DNA of 64,000 nucleotides from Oryzias latipes (GCF_002234675.1 NC_019863.2:3896609-3960608), one strand, 5' to 3'. Shown: positions 1 to 12,882, counted from the first letter of the stretch. A program made the numbers and translations. The notes: generated by a model not told the origin, from the sequence alone.

Positions 1-179
1 CTGACGAAACCAATATATCCTTGTCTGCTATATCTAAAAGAAGTTTTGAAATCATTACGGGATTGCGACACGTTCTACAGTTTGGCTGCCATTTTGTGCC
101 AAAATCTGTGATTTTGCTTTTTTCGCGTTTAAACATAATATTGGAAAATTAACTTTTTCACGCACATGTCGCTAGCGTA

Positions 180-430
180 AGTCCACAATCACCTCTGGAG
201 TTTTGTCGACCTTTGACTTCGGGAAAAGGCCGCCATCCTGAATTTTTCATAAAAAGCACTTTTACTACTGAATACAAACATTAAACCTGTCGTAAGGATT
301 TTTATTGATTGTCTTGTAACTTTTTACGCATCAATGGCAATCTACTATGGAAAAAATGTTGCAATTAGAACTTGTAGATTTGAAAAGGTGTTTGTGTGGC
401 GAGCTAGCAAAAGTGGCGCACTGTTATAAG
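180..430. repeat. Dispersed repeat, copy 1 (partner at 22235-22450)
   Basis: This stretch resembles 22235-22450 in the same order and orientation. Shared landmarks are a 'gacctt..act/aaa' block followed by 'aggccgccatc', then 'ggaaaaaatgtt', 'tgtagattt' and 'gtggcgagct'. Two independent positions with collinear landmarks indicate an interspersed element of unknown class. No coding potential was recognised. Confidence 0.6.
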
Positions 431-855
431 TCTTATGTTATTCAATGGAATACTGTGAAGATTTAATGTATGTTCCATGTCTGGAACTGAACATATTGAA
501 ACACACTGGATATGGCCATATAAGGAATGAGGGCGTGGTTAGCAAGAAACCTCTGCTGCTAAGGACATCAAAAAGTTTACTTTTTCCGATTCACTTAAAA
601 CTAACGTCGATCAGAGGGGTATTCCAGAAGGCACGTTTAAACTACCCTGACTTTAACCCTGAACTCTGGCTGAAGTCCACCTGAACTTGCTTACTGTGGG
701 TATGTAGGTTCCAAAAGACCGGATATGAGTGCCAAAATAGTAACACGGCTGCATCAGCAAAAGAGAGAGTTTCTGCTTGGAGAAAAATAACGGCAAAGCA
801 AAAACGCATGAGTTTCCATGTAATTTCTCTCATCTCTCTATTTTCATCTCATTAA

Positions 856-861
<6 letters not shown>

Positions 862-908
<47 letters not shown>
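862..908. repeat. (TA)n microsatellite
   Basis: An essentially uninterrupted TA dinucleotide run of about 47 bp, preceded by a short CATATA lead-in. The hypothetical reading frame across it is purely low complexity and is not a gene. Confidence 0.95.
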
Positions 909-912
<4 letters not shown>

Positions 913-1767
913 CACACACAACTCATATACAACCTAATTTCTTACGTCTATCAAACTCAACAATTGTTTATACAGCTGAAATTTACATATTTATCTAACT
1001 AAATGTCATTTTACTCCAATTTGATTAAATGTTTTTCCATCTTAATTTATTGTACTTTTTGAACTCTCATATATTTAAGCCCGCTGCCATAAATATTTTT
1101 ATTTTTATGTCCTTAAAATGAATGAATGGATTTTCAATAAATACCTTACTTTCAGTGATCATGTCAGTCTGACTTTATATCTTAAGCCATTATGTGACAC
1201 AAGGGGTGCTACATAAACTCAGCACCCTCTCCCTCCCTCTCACTCATGTGCAGAAAGAATTAAACATAACAGGATAAAATAACTCAGCAAAACACAGTAA
1301 AACAGCTAAACAATGAAACACATTTAGAAAAAAACCCACACTTAAACCCAAATCCGTCCAGACAGGTAAAGGGAATGGAATCCCACAATTCCTTGCGCTG
1401 ACGATCTAACAGCAGCACCAAAGTTACACCCACTTAATTGAATTAATTTGAATGAAAGTAAAAAAAAATAGTCTGATAACTATGTGTTATTTTTAGGTTA
1501 ACTGACCTCAAAAAATGTATTTATCTTAACTGAAACAAATAATTAAGTTATATCAATGCCTCAAACTTTCCATGGTAACTCACATAACCTGCTTTTTGAA
1601 ATACCCCCCTGTTTATCATCCCCAGTCGACAGCAACATAAAATGGTTGTTATGGAGATAAAATCAACAAAAAAAGCTGCCATTCTGAAAAAAGTGGATTT
1701 TTAATTAACATGTAGCTTGACATGTAGCTTTGATGACATGTAACTTTTACCAATGGAGCTATGTGTT

Positions 1768-1960
1768 TTTCTGAGTCAGTTGATGATGCCGATCGCAGCG
1801 CTAGCACTTTTCGCCACATTAGCATAACTAGAAGAGTTAGCATAATTAGCATCTTAGGCAATGTGTTTTTCTGAGTCACTTGATGGTAGTGATCGCAATG
1901 CTAGCTTTTTTAACAACAGTTGTACAACTAGCATAGTAAGCATGATTAGCATATGCAGCT
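1768..1960. repeat. Diverged tandem duplication, about 100-bp unit
   Basis: Two adjacent units each begin 'tgtgtttttctgagtca' and continue through 'ttgatg', 'gatcgca', 'gctagc' and 'agcat' motifs. The first runs to about 1860 and the second from about 1861. Internal AGCATAATTAGCAT motifs recur as well. No gene is seen. Confidence 0.65.
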
Positions 1961-2319
1961 TTGACTATAGCCTTGATCGAAGGTCAGCGGTGAGAGCGGC
2001 GGTGCTGCGTAGAGGCGGGCGGACGGGGCGAGTAGCGCCTGTAGCCCTTTTTTTAATATTAGTTTTTTTCTTGCTGAGGTACAGTTTATTGCTCTTTACA
2101 CTGTATGTCATAAAAATGTTCTTAATAAAATGTACATTTAAAAAAAACATCATAGAATCAAATACCAAAAGTGAATAAGCACTTGACCTCTATTGGATGG
2201 AATTTTGCTAATTTATTTTTTCTTGGAATTTTACTTTGACATTTTTCAACACCTGTTAATTTTATTTATTTTTTTGTTTTAAATACTTCTACCAGAAACA
2301 AATTGGGCTATAGCTAAAG

Positions 2320-2600
2320 TCTAGAGCTAAGTAGTCTATTTAAGTGTCGGCAGCTACAAGTATAAGCTTCTTAGTTTTTACTAAAAATGAGACAGTATAC
2401 TTGAAGTTTACTTTCTATAAACTAGACCTATAAATTGTAAACTTTAAATGTTCTCATTTAGTCTGAAAAAGTATTCAGCAAGTATACTTCCAATACTGCA
2501 CCTACATTGTCGTTAGTTAAAGCTATACTTCTATGGAAGTATGCTTAATAAAATAAACACCAACTATACTACTTTTTGTTGGGGGAACACATAAGGAAAT
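2320..2600. repeat. AGTATACT-rich dispersed element
   Basis: AT-rich DNA with recurrent palindromic AGTATACT/AAGTATAC motifs on both strands and an ending of the form 'tactactttttgtt' followed by a G run. This resembles interspersed elements common in fish genomes. The class was not assigned, and the boundaries are approximate. Confidence 0.45.
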
Positions 2601-3635
2601 AAATAAAACACAGCAATATCTTGGAACATGACTTCAAAAGCAACTAAGATGATGTTTAATGGAGTACAACAATACTGGGAACATTTACATCATGAAACCC
2701 TTTCTTTTTGCAAAGTATTTTAGCATTAATGGGGCCTTTTTTATTGTTGTGTGTGTGTTTGCAATGTGGAAGTGGATATACATCCACTTATAACAAGTGG
2801 ATAGAAAGTAGTTTTATTTACTTCAGTATCTTTTTATACCCCCACATGGCAAGCAACATGTCTTGCTCATCTGTGGGATCCCTCATAAATATTTTTGTCA
2901 AAAAAAAAAGTTGCACAAAGATTGCAAAATGTATCATATAGTCATTTAGAATTTAAATTAAACTTTGAGAGTTGTTGAATATTTTTTTAACTGTTTTTTT
3001 TGTCAACCCAGTCTTATTCAGTTTATTTAAGTAAAGTAACAAATGTGTCTTTATGTTATTGACCATTGGTTATTCTATTAGTTTTAAGTAACAAAACATA
3101 AGTGAAAATCATATAAAAATATCTTACAAAATCCAGAGATTTTAAAGGACTCATGTTTTGCTGCAAAAATATAACTTCATTTGTACACTTCTCTACATTT
3201 TATTATATATCGAAATTATTCATGAAATGTTTAAATCAAAATTAATCCATCCTCAGCATGCATGTGTTTTTTGTATTCACCATGTGCTTCCATGACTCAC
3301 AAACCCTGTCAGAAGATAAAAATAACCTTAAAAGATATTAAGAAAGTCTAAATAAAAGCAGAGTCCGCCTCTCAGACGTTTCCCGTTTGTTTTCCAAAGT
3401 CATTCAATCAGCATTTATTCAGTTTTACTGCAAAACGGGGTAAGAATAAGCTTTCTCTGTGCTTCATTCATTCGGAAAGAACTGAGTACTGAGTCAATAA
3501 ATTCAGCCCCGCCCAGTTTCTCTCTCTGTCAAACAAGCTGAAGGCACAGCAAAAGAGGCAGAGAAGAACCAGAAGCTGCAGAGTCATCAACCCTGGAACC
3601 TGCTCCACCTCCTTCCAGAAGAAAATCAAGGCAGT

Positions 3636-3731
3636 GTAAGTGATGTCTGCTAAAGTCCAATGATCCTCTCAATGACTTTTCTGAAAACGAAGCAACTAAA
3701 TGTCACCGGGTCTCCTTTGCTCTGACCCCAG
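3636..3731 (+). other. Predicted 5' UTR intron of the V2-type receptor gene
   Basis: A strong donor (AGT|GTAAGTG) lies at 3636 and a pyrimidine-rich acceptor (CTGACCCCAG) ends at 3731. Removing these 96 bases deletes several upstream ATGs, including a short upstream ORF near 3643 and the out-of-frame ATG at 3700, and leaves the coding start at 3767 as the first ATG after the junction. Human AVPR2 also has an intron near its start codon. This is inference from splice signals only. Confidence 0.45.
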
Positions 3732-3766
3732 ACTCCCTGACACGTTTACAAGTCTCCTTTTCGAAA

Positions 3767-4999
3767 ATGCGCGCAGTGAATGGCAGCGCGTCTGTGGATG
3801 CGGAGGATGTGCCCAGAGACGAGAGTCTGGCCAGGGCGGAGATTGCTCTCCTCAGCGTGATCTTCGTGAGCGCCTCTCTCCTCAACGCCGCCTTGCTGCT
3901 GGTTCTCTGGAGACAGCGCAAGCAGATGTCCAGGATGCGCATCTTCGTGTTCCACCTGTGCCTGGCGGACTTGGTGGTCGCCTTTTTCCAGGTGTGCCCG
4001 CAGCTCATTTGGGACATCACCGACAGATTCGTGGGACCAGATCTAGTGTGCCGCCTTGTGAAGTACTTCCAAGTTCTCGGCATGTTTTCATCGACCTACA
4101 TGATTGTAGTGATGACAGTTGACAGATACCAGGCTGTCTGCAACCCCATGGTGAAATTTCAGCGGGCGCGCACCAGGATTAACATGCCTGTGTGCGCCGC
4201 GTGGGCTCTCTCCTTTGTGGGCAGCCTGCCTCAGGTTTTCATTTTCTCTCAAGTGGAGGTCGCGCCCGGAGTTTTTGACTGCTGGGCTGACTTCATCCAG
4301 CCGTGGGGGCTGCAGACGTACGTCACTTGGACCACTCTGGTCATTTTCATTTTACCTGTGACCACGGTTGTTGTTTGCCAAGTGCGTATCTGCAGAGCGA
4401 TCCAAATAAACCTTTACCAAAAAACTCTCAAGCAGGGAAGTAAAGGAGTCGCGCTGCCATCCAGAGCTAGTGGTGTGGCCAGCATGTCCAAGGCCAGGGT
4501 GAAAACGCTGAAGATCACGGTGGTTATTGTGCTGGCTTACATCATCTGCTGGGCTCCCTTCTTTACTGTCCAGCTCTGGTCCGCCTGGGATACACACGCT
4601 CCAAAAGAGAGTAAGTTTTTCTTCAATTTACCGAGGTCATCTAATCCTGAAGCCATGAAGTTTGACTTTTTTTCCCTTCTAGAGTGAGTCTAAAAGCGTA
4701 ACCGCACACGCAAAAGCGCATCTTTACGCGCAATAAAAATGTAAACGGCCTATAAATTTACACTAGATTTGTGCACTTTTCCTATTCCAGCTGCAACCTT
4801 CACCATCCTGATGCTGCTAGCCAGCCTGAACAGCTGCGCAAACCCCTGCATTTACCTTCTGTTCAGCGGGCAGTTCCCCAAGAAGCTCCTGACGCTGCTG
4901 TGTCGACGGAATTCCAACGGTAAGCGCCCGGGACACGAGGACCCGACGACGGTCAGCTCCCTGTACATGAGCCTCAAAAACATCTCTGAGTCCAAGTAA
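3767..4999 (+). CDS. avpr2: Vasopressin/vasotocin V2-type receptor (class A GPCR), two coding exons
   Basis: Coding exons are 3767-4610 and 4791-4999, giving 350 residues with the junction in frame (GT-AG intron 4611-4790 between TM6 and TM7, the position known for V2 receptors). Visible features are an N-glycosylation sequon NGS near residue 5, HLCLADL in TM2, the DRY motif (DRYQAVCNP) after TM3, a TM3 Cys and ECL2 Cys (DCWADF) for the conserved disulfide, CWAPFF in TM6, and [10 protein letters not shown] in TM7. The loop [14 protein letters not shown] followed by LLASLNSC is V2-like rather than V1a- or oxytocin-receptor-like, as judged from memory of the human proteins. V2 receptors couple to Gs/cAMP at the plasma membrane. 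The tail is short, with one cysteine pair region (LLCRR) and a Ser/Thr-rich end. Human V2 is about 371 residues. The exact teleost paralogue (avpr2aa, avpr2ab or avpr2l) cannot be settled here. Confidence 0.93.
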
Positions 5000-5143
5000 G
5001 ACCATCAGGCCTTGGAGAGAAAACGGAGCTTGGCAGAGAAAAGCATGGAGCTTTGCGCGCCATGGCATCAAAGCAAAGATGCAGGTCCATGATGGAGAAT
5101 TCTGTTACGCAGTTTCTTGTTTGTCACTAAATAAGTTGACTTG

Positions 5144-5280
5144 AATAAATCCAACATCGGCAGCCATCGGTGCGCTACACTTCATGGACAAGGACCACAG
5201 AATGTGATGAGAGCGCGCAGGAAAGGAGCAATAAACTGAAGAGCAGGCGCTGTTGAGTGTTTGACTGTTGACTGAATAAA
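5144..5280 (+). terminator. Polyadenylation signals of the V2-type receptor gene
   Basis: Three AATAAA hexamers follow the receptor stop codon, at 5144-5149, 5230-5235 and 5275-5280. Any could define the 3' end. The third is followed by AT-rich DNA. Confidence 0.5.
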
Positions 5281-5299
5281 AACAAGCGTTTAAATATCA

Positions 5300-6290
5300 C
5301 TTTAGATAAAGGAAGACTGTTTTTATATATTGGTATTTATTTATCTTTGTATGTATTTGGATTGAGACTGCATATCAAACATTAAATGAATTATTTTTGA
5401 TACATTTTTTGGTTTGGCTCAATATGACAATAATGCATTTTAACCACAGACTGTATATGGTTAAAACAGAAAAGCAAAAATACTGACATATCTATGGTGT
5501 CGACAAGAATGGTATCCAGACTCAGACATGCTCTTTGTCATATACATGCTGCCTTATCTTTAGGTAAACAGAGTGACTAGAAGAATCTTCAGAGCAGCAT
5601 AACAGGAGCTTGTTGAATGGAAAGGAACCTTTTATTTGCAGGAAACAATATTTGTTCTTCTTTTGCAAAAATACGAACAGATCTGACATATTTTAGATAA
5701 TCCTGATCAGGACTCTAATTTATCCTTGAAGGAAGATAGTTAATTTGAAATGGTGAGACTGAGAACAGATAAAGACGTGTTACTAATTTCCAGTGGTGTG
5801 TAGTTGAGCGGCGTGGACCATCCACATGGAGGAATAAATAGAGATTTTTGTTCATCGTTGGTGTTGCTGTAGCAGCAGCGTGTGGCATAACTTCTAAGAA
5901 CCATGAACTCACTAAATACCTTTGTGAGAACCCTTTGACTCCATAGAAACCATAATTAACCACAACTGTAATTAGACTTTATAGTATGATTTTATGATTC
6001 ACCTTCACAGATGGTGCAAACATGTTACTATGCAGCTCAGAACTTTTTGTGACATTTCCACACAGACTGTCGAAGGAAAGCATCACCCTTCTGTGAAATA
6101 CTTCACATATTAAAGCTGCCAAATTAACTCGTCTGTGTTTTGCCTTGGCCGCCATCCCTCACACCATCAAACCAGATTTATCAACAAGGCTTCAAGTGGT
6201 TCAGCTCTTCAAGCAAAATCTTTTACATGTCGAAATCTGCTTGGCAGCCTTTGTTAGAAGGACTTCCTCATTGAAGAACTGTAGAAAGCT
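5300..6290. other. Intergenic DNA, nothing recognised
   Basis: No splice-consistent gene, RNA gene or recognisable repeat was seen between the receptor 3' end and the LINE remnant. Open frames here are short and lack recognisable motifs. Confidence 0.5.
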
Positions 6291-6296
6291 TGGAAA

Positions 6297-6464
6297 GTGA
6301 AGGTGACAGTGTTGATTGGAGCACTCGGGGCAGTAACCTGTAAACTGGAGGAGTGGCTACAGCCGATCCCTGGAAAAACCTCAGACATCTCAGTTCATAA
6401 AAGTGCAGTACTAGGAAGAGCAGAGGTACTGCGCCGGACCCTCAAGCTGGCAGGCCTCTGGTAG
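6297..6464 (+). mobile_element. LINE ORF C-terminal remnant
   Basis: One frame from 6297 is open for 55 codons and ends in TAG at 6462-6464. It reads with motifs VLIGALGAV, KLEEWLQPIPG, SAVLGRAEVLRRTLKL and a terminal GLW. This resembles the conserved C-terminal segment of LINE polyproteins that I remember from fish and invertebrate genomes. Upstream sequence to about 6170 probably belongs to the same remnant but is broken. It is a dead fragment. Confidence 0.6.
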
Positions 6465-7509
6465 AAGAACCAAGCCTGGAGGAGAAACCACCTGCAAAAA
6501 ATGCTGTGACGATAAAAACCTTTCAGAAATATTAGTAATGTTTGTTTAAGATATCACTTTACAAAATGCAAAGTGAGCACAAAAAAATGAACATATAGTG
6601 TTTATATATTTTGTTTCTAAACCAGCATTAATTTTATAGGTACACTTACAAAGACTTTAGGGAATCTTTTTCAAAGTAATCGGATGTTTGATCAACCAAT
6701 TCTGCCGAAAATGGACTAATGATCAATAATGTCATAAGTAGGTTGAAACCATTGACTGTATAAGAGAACTGGACTGAGTTAAGTGTGACGTCACCAATGG
6801 AAAATGCCTTACGTTCGGCTCCAACGAGATTAAATCAATTCAGTCACCAGTTCTTCACAATACAGACGCTGCTGTTTGGAGCGTCTGTACACATGAACTG
6901 AAGTGCAGGAAAATGGCAGCAGATGCTCTGAACCGATGAGTACAGATCTGAAATATTTGGCTGCAGAAGAAGGCAGTTTGTCAGAGGAAGGACTGGAGAG
7001 CAGAACAATGATGCAGACAATGGTGAAGCATGGTGGAGGTTCTTATTGTGTGTTATAGTATTTATGATTGTTAATCTAATAAACCATTAGAAAACAAAAG
7101 TTTGAGGAAGAGTTTTGCCTAAAATTGGTATCTTATTCTCCTGCAGATGGTTTTATCAGAAGACACTGATTTCTTCCTAGAGGAATAACTATTTATGGAC
7201 TTGACTTTTTATTTGAAGGTTAGGCTCTAAAGGGCAAAATAGCCCATTTATTAGTTTAGCATCAATTAACCAATTAATTGTTGTATTTTCATTTTACCAA
7301 AGACTGTACACACACACAAACTGGAACCAGCCACTCTCCCATCTAGACTGTTCTCATTTAACCAATAAATGTCCTGATGTAACAGGATTAAAACACCAGA
7401 TTGTTTTCATTTGATAACAGAAAAGATTTGGACAGGTAATTTATAAAATAGGTATTTTGATACACAGAAAAACGTAGCGTTTATTAAGATTAAAAATGCC
7501 AACTTAGGA

Positions 7510-7995
7510 GAGTTCACTGTCAGAGGTCAGCGCTCTGTCTCTCCCTCTGGTCACCGATGCAAACCATCTCCAGAGTGCTGAATGCACCACATCCCCCAGC
7601 AGCCCCAGCGCACACTTCCTGGATGCTGCACACACGACTCTCATTTACTCAATCAATCAATCACAAGCATCCTTAATCACTGCACTGAGCCTCACTCAGT
7701 GCAAAGTATTGTTTGAACCACTCTGCCTGGATTGCTGAGCGTTGTATCTGGACCTGATCTTTTGATTTCCTGGCCCGGTTTTGTCTTTGACTTGCTCGCC
7801 TGCTGCCTGCCCCGAATCTCGCCTGGACCCTGACTAATCCTGTTTCTTCTCTGATGCTCCCATGTTTGTGTTTGACCTCAGGCTACCTGACCCTGATTTA
7901 GCTTTGTGGACTTTTAGATAATAAATAGATAATAATAGATAATAAAACCTGCTGCAATTGGATCCAGCCGTCTGCCTGTTTTGAGACTCTTACAT
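7510..7995 (+). mobile_element. Probable retroelement 3' terminal remnant
   Basis: GC-richer than its surroundings, with serial 'cctgcctg/ctcgcctg' phrases, a short AT-rich stretch with several AATAAAs near 7920-7950, then 'cctgctgcaattggatcc'. This layout is typical of fish retroelement termini (LTR R/U5-like or LINE tail). No terminal repeats or target duplication were found, so class and limits are uncertain. Confidence 0.35.
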
Positions 7996-9235
7996 TAACA
8001 TTACAAGAAACGTTTTTTATGGACATTCAAAAACACTGATGAGCACAATGGTAGACATGTTTTCCTTCCCACACACATTGAATTTAATTCAACTCTTGCA
8101 GCCGAGCAGGCATACAAATGAAGGCACGTGTTGTCTGCACAAGCGACTAATGTGACACAATCACAGCACACGTAGAGAGACGACTGCACACAGGTATAAC
8201 AAAGGGACATGTTGATCTGTCTGCAGGAGACTCCAAGTCTGCAGAACAAAAGGTTTTTTATCTGTTTCTGAACAGCTCTCGTCAGTTGTGTTTTCTTCAA
8301 AATGATATTTTTTCCCCTCCAGCTGCTGTTTTTGAAGCATACAAGGAACCAGCATGAAACGCAGAGGAGTCCGTGTTTGAAACCTGCATGTTTATTTTTA
8401 CTTGGTGAAACACAAATGACACGGAAAAACAAGCAAAAGGCTTTCTCTGGAGCCGGGCAACTGGTTTCAGCAGGGAAGCATCTGTTTTATTGGTTTATAG
8501 GGGAGGGAATGTCAGAGGAACTTAAGCTGTAGGTAATCACACTGAGGTGATGTAAACTTGACCTCTGGGCCATCTGAAAGCTAAAATCCTTTAAAAATCT
8601 AAATAATATGATGTGAAAAAATAAAAAAGAATATGTGAAAGAGCTCCACCAGCAGGTACCACACCTGTAGGGTTCACCAGCAACCATCAGACGGGATTCT
8701 GGTGTGCATCAGATCGGATAGCCAGCACCCTGCACGCTTTACTGGATCATTCATCAAGACACAATCTGAGTTTATCCGTGTTTTTCTCTGAGCGTTGACT
8801 CCTTTACCTGTTCAGTGCTGTCCCCTGTTCATTGGTTCACCTCACACTTTCTTTACATCGTTCCTGGTTTTTGTGATCAGCAGAACTATCCCACAGGACT
8901 GTGTCTCCATATAGGTCCACATCGCATCCAACCATTACAAAGGACATCACATACGAATCGTTCAAGCAGAGAAGACTTATTACACACCTGGTGTTGATCT
9001 AAGAGAAGATCCAGTCCTTTCTGGTCCAGACCATCATTCGTCCACCAGCATCCCTACAAATAATCTTAACTTAAACTTTATGACAACACATCACCATCTC
9101 CCAGTCATACTCCATCATCTGTCTCTCATCATCTCCACCAGAACTCATTTTCTTTTTTTTTTAAACCACCCAATAAAGTCTGAGCTCCTGGCAGAAATCT
9201 GGACACTTATGCTTGCTGGCCTCGATGCTCTAGAT

Positions 9236-9745
9236 CAGGAGTGGGCAAACTTTTAGACTTATGGGCCACAAAGGGTTTTAAAATGGGTTCTAAATCTGAT
9301 GGAAGGGCCGGACCAGGAGCAGATATGTGGAGTGTTTTCCACCTCATAAGAGAAAGAAACAACATGGAATCTGGAAGAAAACGTGCTTTAACTTTGATAA
9401 TTCATATATACCTTAAAATGGAACATTTTGGAGTTTTTATTTCAAAACTTGTGCCTTTTGTTCTCATTTTATTGCCAATTGCACCATTAGGTTTATGTCC
9501 ATCAGGGAAAAACACAAACTAGGATTGGAAAAACGGCTCGGAAAACACACATAGACGTCAGAAAAAAACAAATCTTCTGCAAATATAGACAAAGGCCAAT
9601 AAATTTGTTATGCGCCAATTATAGGGACACACCAGAATTACAGGTGTGTGTGTACATTATCATGTTGAGGATTATCAACAGAATTTTTAGTTTCAGTTTA
9701 GCGGGTCAGATTAAATAGTTTAATGGGCTGAATATTGCCCTTTTT
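9236..9745. mobile_element. hAT-like non-autonomous element, copy 1
   Basis: The left end CAGGAGTGGGCAAACTTT matches, as an inverted repeat, the right end of the second copy at 12720-12882, which finishes GTTTGCCCATCCCTG. Both copies share the interior phrases 'cggaaaacac', 'acgtc.gaaaa', 'acaaatctt', 'accagaattacagg' and 'cagattaaat' in the same order. Classification as hAT is inference from the terminal style. Confidence 0.5.
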
Positions 9746-10383
9746 TAAACTACAAACAAAATGAATGCTGTGTATTGGGAGCATGTCGGAGCACCTGTGG
9801 GTTCAGCAGCAGAAGACGGAGCAGCGTAAGCAGGAGAAGCAGCAGCAGGCTCTGGAAAAGGCCTCTCTGGGCTTTTCAACAAAGCATGGCAGCTATGCAA
9901 GAGCTCCAGTTGGACTAAACGAAGGGGATGAAGTTTCACCTGCAGAGTTATGAACACTAGAACAGCAGTGTTTGCATTTCTAAGCAGTAAAAAGATACAC
10001 CTGGATGAGCGAAATATTTCCAGCTGTTACACATTAATAAACAAAGAAGACAAAAACCAAACCACCAATTGTTGAACAGCTGATAACCTCAAATTGAAAA
10101 ATGAACATTTTAACACAGACAGAAAAACTGAAGGACACAGGAGCCGACATAAAGGGACCAAGAAAAAAGCAGAAACAGGAAGAGCAAGAAGAAAAGCATC
10201 ATTTAAGCAACATGGAGAAGAAAACAGAAGACATAAGACGGACCAGAAATCAATACTAATGAAAAACCTGGAAGAACTGGACCAATACAAATGATTTCAA
10301 CAAGTGGATGAACAACGAAGGGATGTTATTGCTGAGTTTTGCTTCATGCTGACAGAAAAATGTGGGATAGGCCACATGAATAA

Positions 10384-10512
10384 ATGGCGTTTACTTATAT
10401 GGCGCTTTTCTACCTCCCAAGGACACTTCGAGTCATGGGCGTGCAAGGCGGGAGTCAAACCTGCAGTCTTACGATCATGGGTCAGCCGCCCTACCGCTGC
10501 ACCACGGCTGAA
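10384..10512 (+). repeat. SINE-like interspersed repeat fragment
   Basis: Contains 'atatggcgcttttctacctcc', 'gagtcaaacctgcag' and 'accgctgcaccacggct', a phrase set I recognise from abundant short interspersed repeats in fish introns. It probably derives from a tRNA- or LINE-tail-type SINE. No target duplication was identified. Confidence 0.45.
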
Positions 10513-11659
10513 TATAAAACACACATACCAAAAGACTTGATTATCAAATTGTTGAAGGTCTATTAATTAGTGACATAAGTGATCAGCTGCTTGTTTTTGT
10601 CATCTTTAAAAATGTTTTGCCTCTTTTAAATTCATGAGTCGAAATAAATCAGAAAACGTTGATGATTGAAAGAAAGAACGCAGTAAAAAAAACAAAAAAA
10701 CAACTCGGAGTGATGTTTGTGCAGCAGCTGATCCAAAGATCTCGTGTGAAGCCTTTTCCAGAGATTCTGGCATCTCTATAATCTAGAGCGTCCAAAGAAA
10801 AACCAAGTTAGTCGAAAAATGACAGAGAATTAATGAAGAGAAACTGCTGCTGCAAAACAAAACCCCACAAAAAATATAAATAAAAAGAATAAACAGAAAT
10901 AAAGAAGAAATTATAAACAGAAAATTGGAAAGTGAAAATAAAAACATTTTCAAAAAGTAAAAAAAACCATGTTATAAAAATGAAGTAGATTAGCTGAACT
11001 TAATTAACTAAACTAAATTAGGTCAACAGTGATATATCTGTAAATATTGTGGGGGTTCACTTTGGTGAGTTGGGGAATAGGATTTAAATGAAAACCAACA
11101 CGTGTTTTTATGTGACAAATGTCGAATGTTCCCATGAGTAAATTTCTCTATGTGTGTAATTTTAAGTGAAACTGAAAGTGAGCGAGGGAACAGGACTATC
11201 ATGGGTAATCGGTGCACTGGGTGTGGTAAGACGTGTTGGGCATGAAGGTGTTGATTTACTTACAAGGATTTTTTTTCTTCTCACTCCCTTTTGGATATTA
11301 CTTTTTTCTTCTTATTAAATCTAGTCTCTTTTTTCCTTTAAAATACACAAAATAATATATCATAACAAGTAAAGATGAACAGTATTTCTGTGAATAGTCT
11401 AAAACTGTACAGATGAGCTCAAGAGACAAAACTTCAATTTAGAGGTTAAGAAACCGTTTGACAACTCAGTCGTATATGAAAATGAGAGTGAAACAGAGTT
11501 TTTGGTAAAAATAGGAATAATCTTTGTTCAAATTAGATTTTTTACAGCTAGACAAACATAAAATTAGTCATTTGAATAGCTCAGTCGACACCTTTAAAAT
11601 GAAAAACCCTTTTTGTAGTAAAGAAAGCACAATTTATTTGACAGTTACTTTTTAAACTT

Positions 11660-11858
11660 GAAGGCTTGTTGTAGCATTATGGGTACTGTAGTCAGGACCC
11701 AGGCAGAGTGATACGTATTGGCCTTCAACTGTTTGTGAATAACTTATCTTGCTTTGTGGTTTACATTACAGCTGCTTTTTAAATGTAATTAATTTAAAAT
11801 TATTTCTCATAACCAGAGAGCCACATGTGGCTCCGGAGCCTCAGGTCGCAGACCCCTG
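11660..11858. mobile_element. hAT-like element terminal fragment
   Basis: Shares 'gcattatgggta.tgtagtcagga' and 'ccagagagcca' in order with 57500-57690 inside erbb3 intron 1. It ends GGTCGCAGACCCCTG, the inverted counterpart of the CAGGGGCCTGCAACC start at 56972. It is thus one end of the same family, with the other end lost or unrecognised. Confidence 0.5.
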
Positions 11859-12719
11859 ACCTAGAAAAGACTTGAACATTTGTGTTCTTCTAGCTTTCTG
11901 ACACAAACCTGAAAGTTTGTGACCCAAACTGAGCCGTAAAAAACAGCAAGAAAGACTGCCAAACTTTCTGCCTCACTTCCAGGATATTTTAATAAATTCT
12001 AATATTGATAAAACAAAACTAACTTGAAATCCAGAAAAAAATAGCTTTGATGAGAACCTGCTGTATAATATTATAGATTTGTTATATCTATTATTGGTCT
12101 ATTGTTCCCTTGTTTTTTCAATTGCTTAAAAAAAACTGATCAATGAATCATCCAAAATCAAGCTGAATTCAGAATAAAGCTCCCATGTGAGCATTAAATG
12201 AATGAGTTCTGCATAAAAAGTGTTTTAAATGACCTTTACCCTTTGTAGAGAATCGTTGAATACAGTAGCCAAACAGTCTGTTATGCTTTGAATGGTTCAT
12301 TTACCATGACACATAGAGATAGAAGACCTTCTGATATTGATGGTCCACCTCTACCCCATGCAAACATCTGCAACATTTGCTGGGTTTCATTAATTTCTAC
12401 TGGATGTTCATGAAGAATTGCTGCAGAGCAACTCCTCTCCTCACAGAACTCACCTCCACTAAAAGGTCCGTTCATCTGGTCTCTGCAAACACAGACTCAC
12501 CTGTGCCCCACCATTTAATTCCATCATGGCTGAAACCAGCACACCAAGAACACAAGAACCATAACAACCTTTATCAACTTCACTCTATGACAGGGTTTTC
12601 CAATGCAGGGAAACCGCTTTGGAGCAGAGACAAATTGCACAGATGGGTTGATGTCCATCAAGGAAAGTGCAAACTTAGAGAAATGCTGCGTTCACGGGGG
12701 TTGGAATAATCGGGAAAAT

Positions 12720-12882
12720 TGCTCTCCAACTCGGAAAACACGCACGAACGTCTGAAAATTAACAAATCTTCCAACACCACATGAATGCAGAATAACCAGA
12801 ATTACAGGGACAATGATTATTAATATAATTTATTCCAGTTTGGTGGGCCAGATTAAATCGGGCCAAAGTTTGCCCATCCCTG
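12720..12882. mobile_element. hAT-like non-autonomous element, copy 2 (3' part)
   Basis: Collinear with the 3' half of the element at 9236-9745 and retaining the terminus GTTTGCCCATCCCTG. A loose 8-base similarity (CTCTAGAT before 9236, CACTAGAC after 12882) leaves open that both ends bound one large element with nested debris. Confidence 0.45.

Noticed and set aside
3700-4122. 140-codon plus-strand open frame overlapping the receptor start
   Set aside because: Out of frame with the receptor and of unlikely composition. It is at most an upstream ORF, probably removed by the 5' UTR intron.
8001-8432. 143-codon minus-strand open frame
   Set aside because: No recognisable motif, poor codon structure, intergenic AT-rich DNA; probably chance.
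9236-12882. Single 3.6-kb hAT element bounded by the two matching ends
   Set aside because: The two ends belong to two collinear partial copies, the flanking 8 bases match only loosely and the interior contains unrelated repeats. Treated as two copies.
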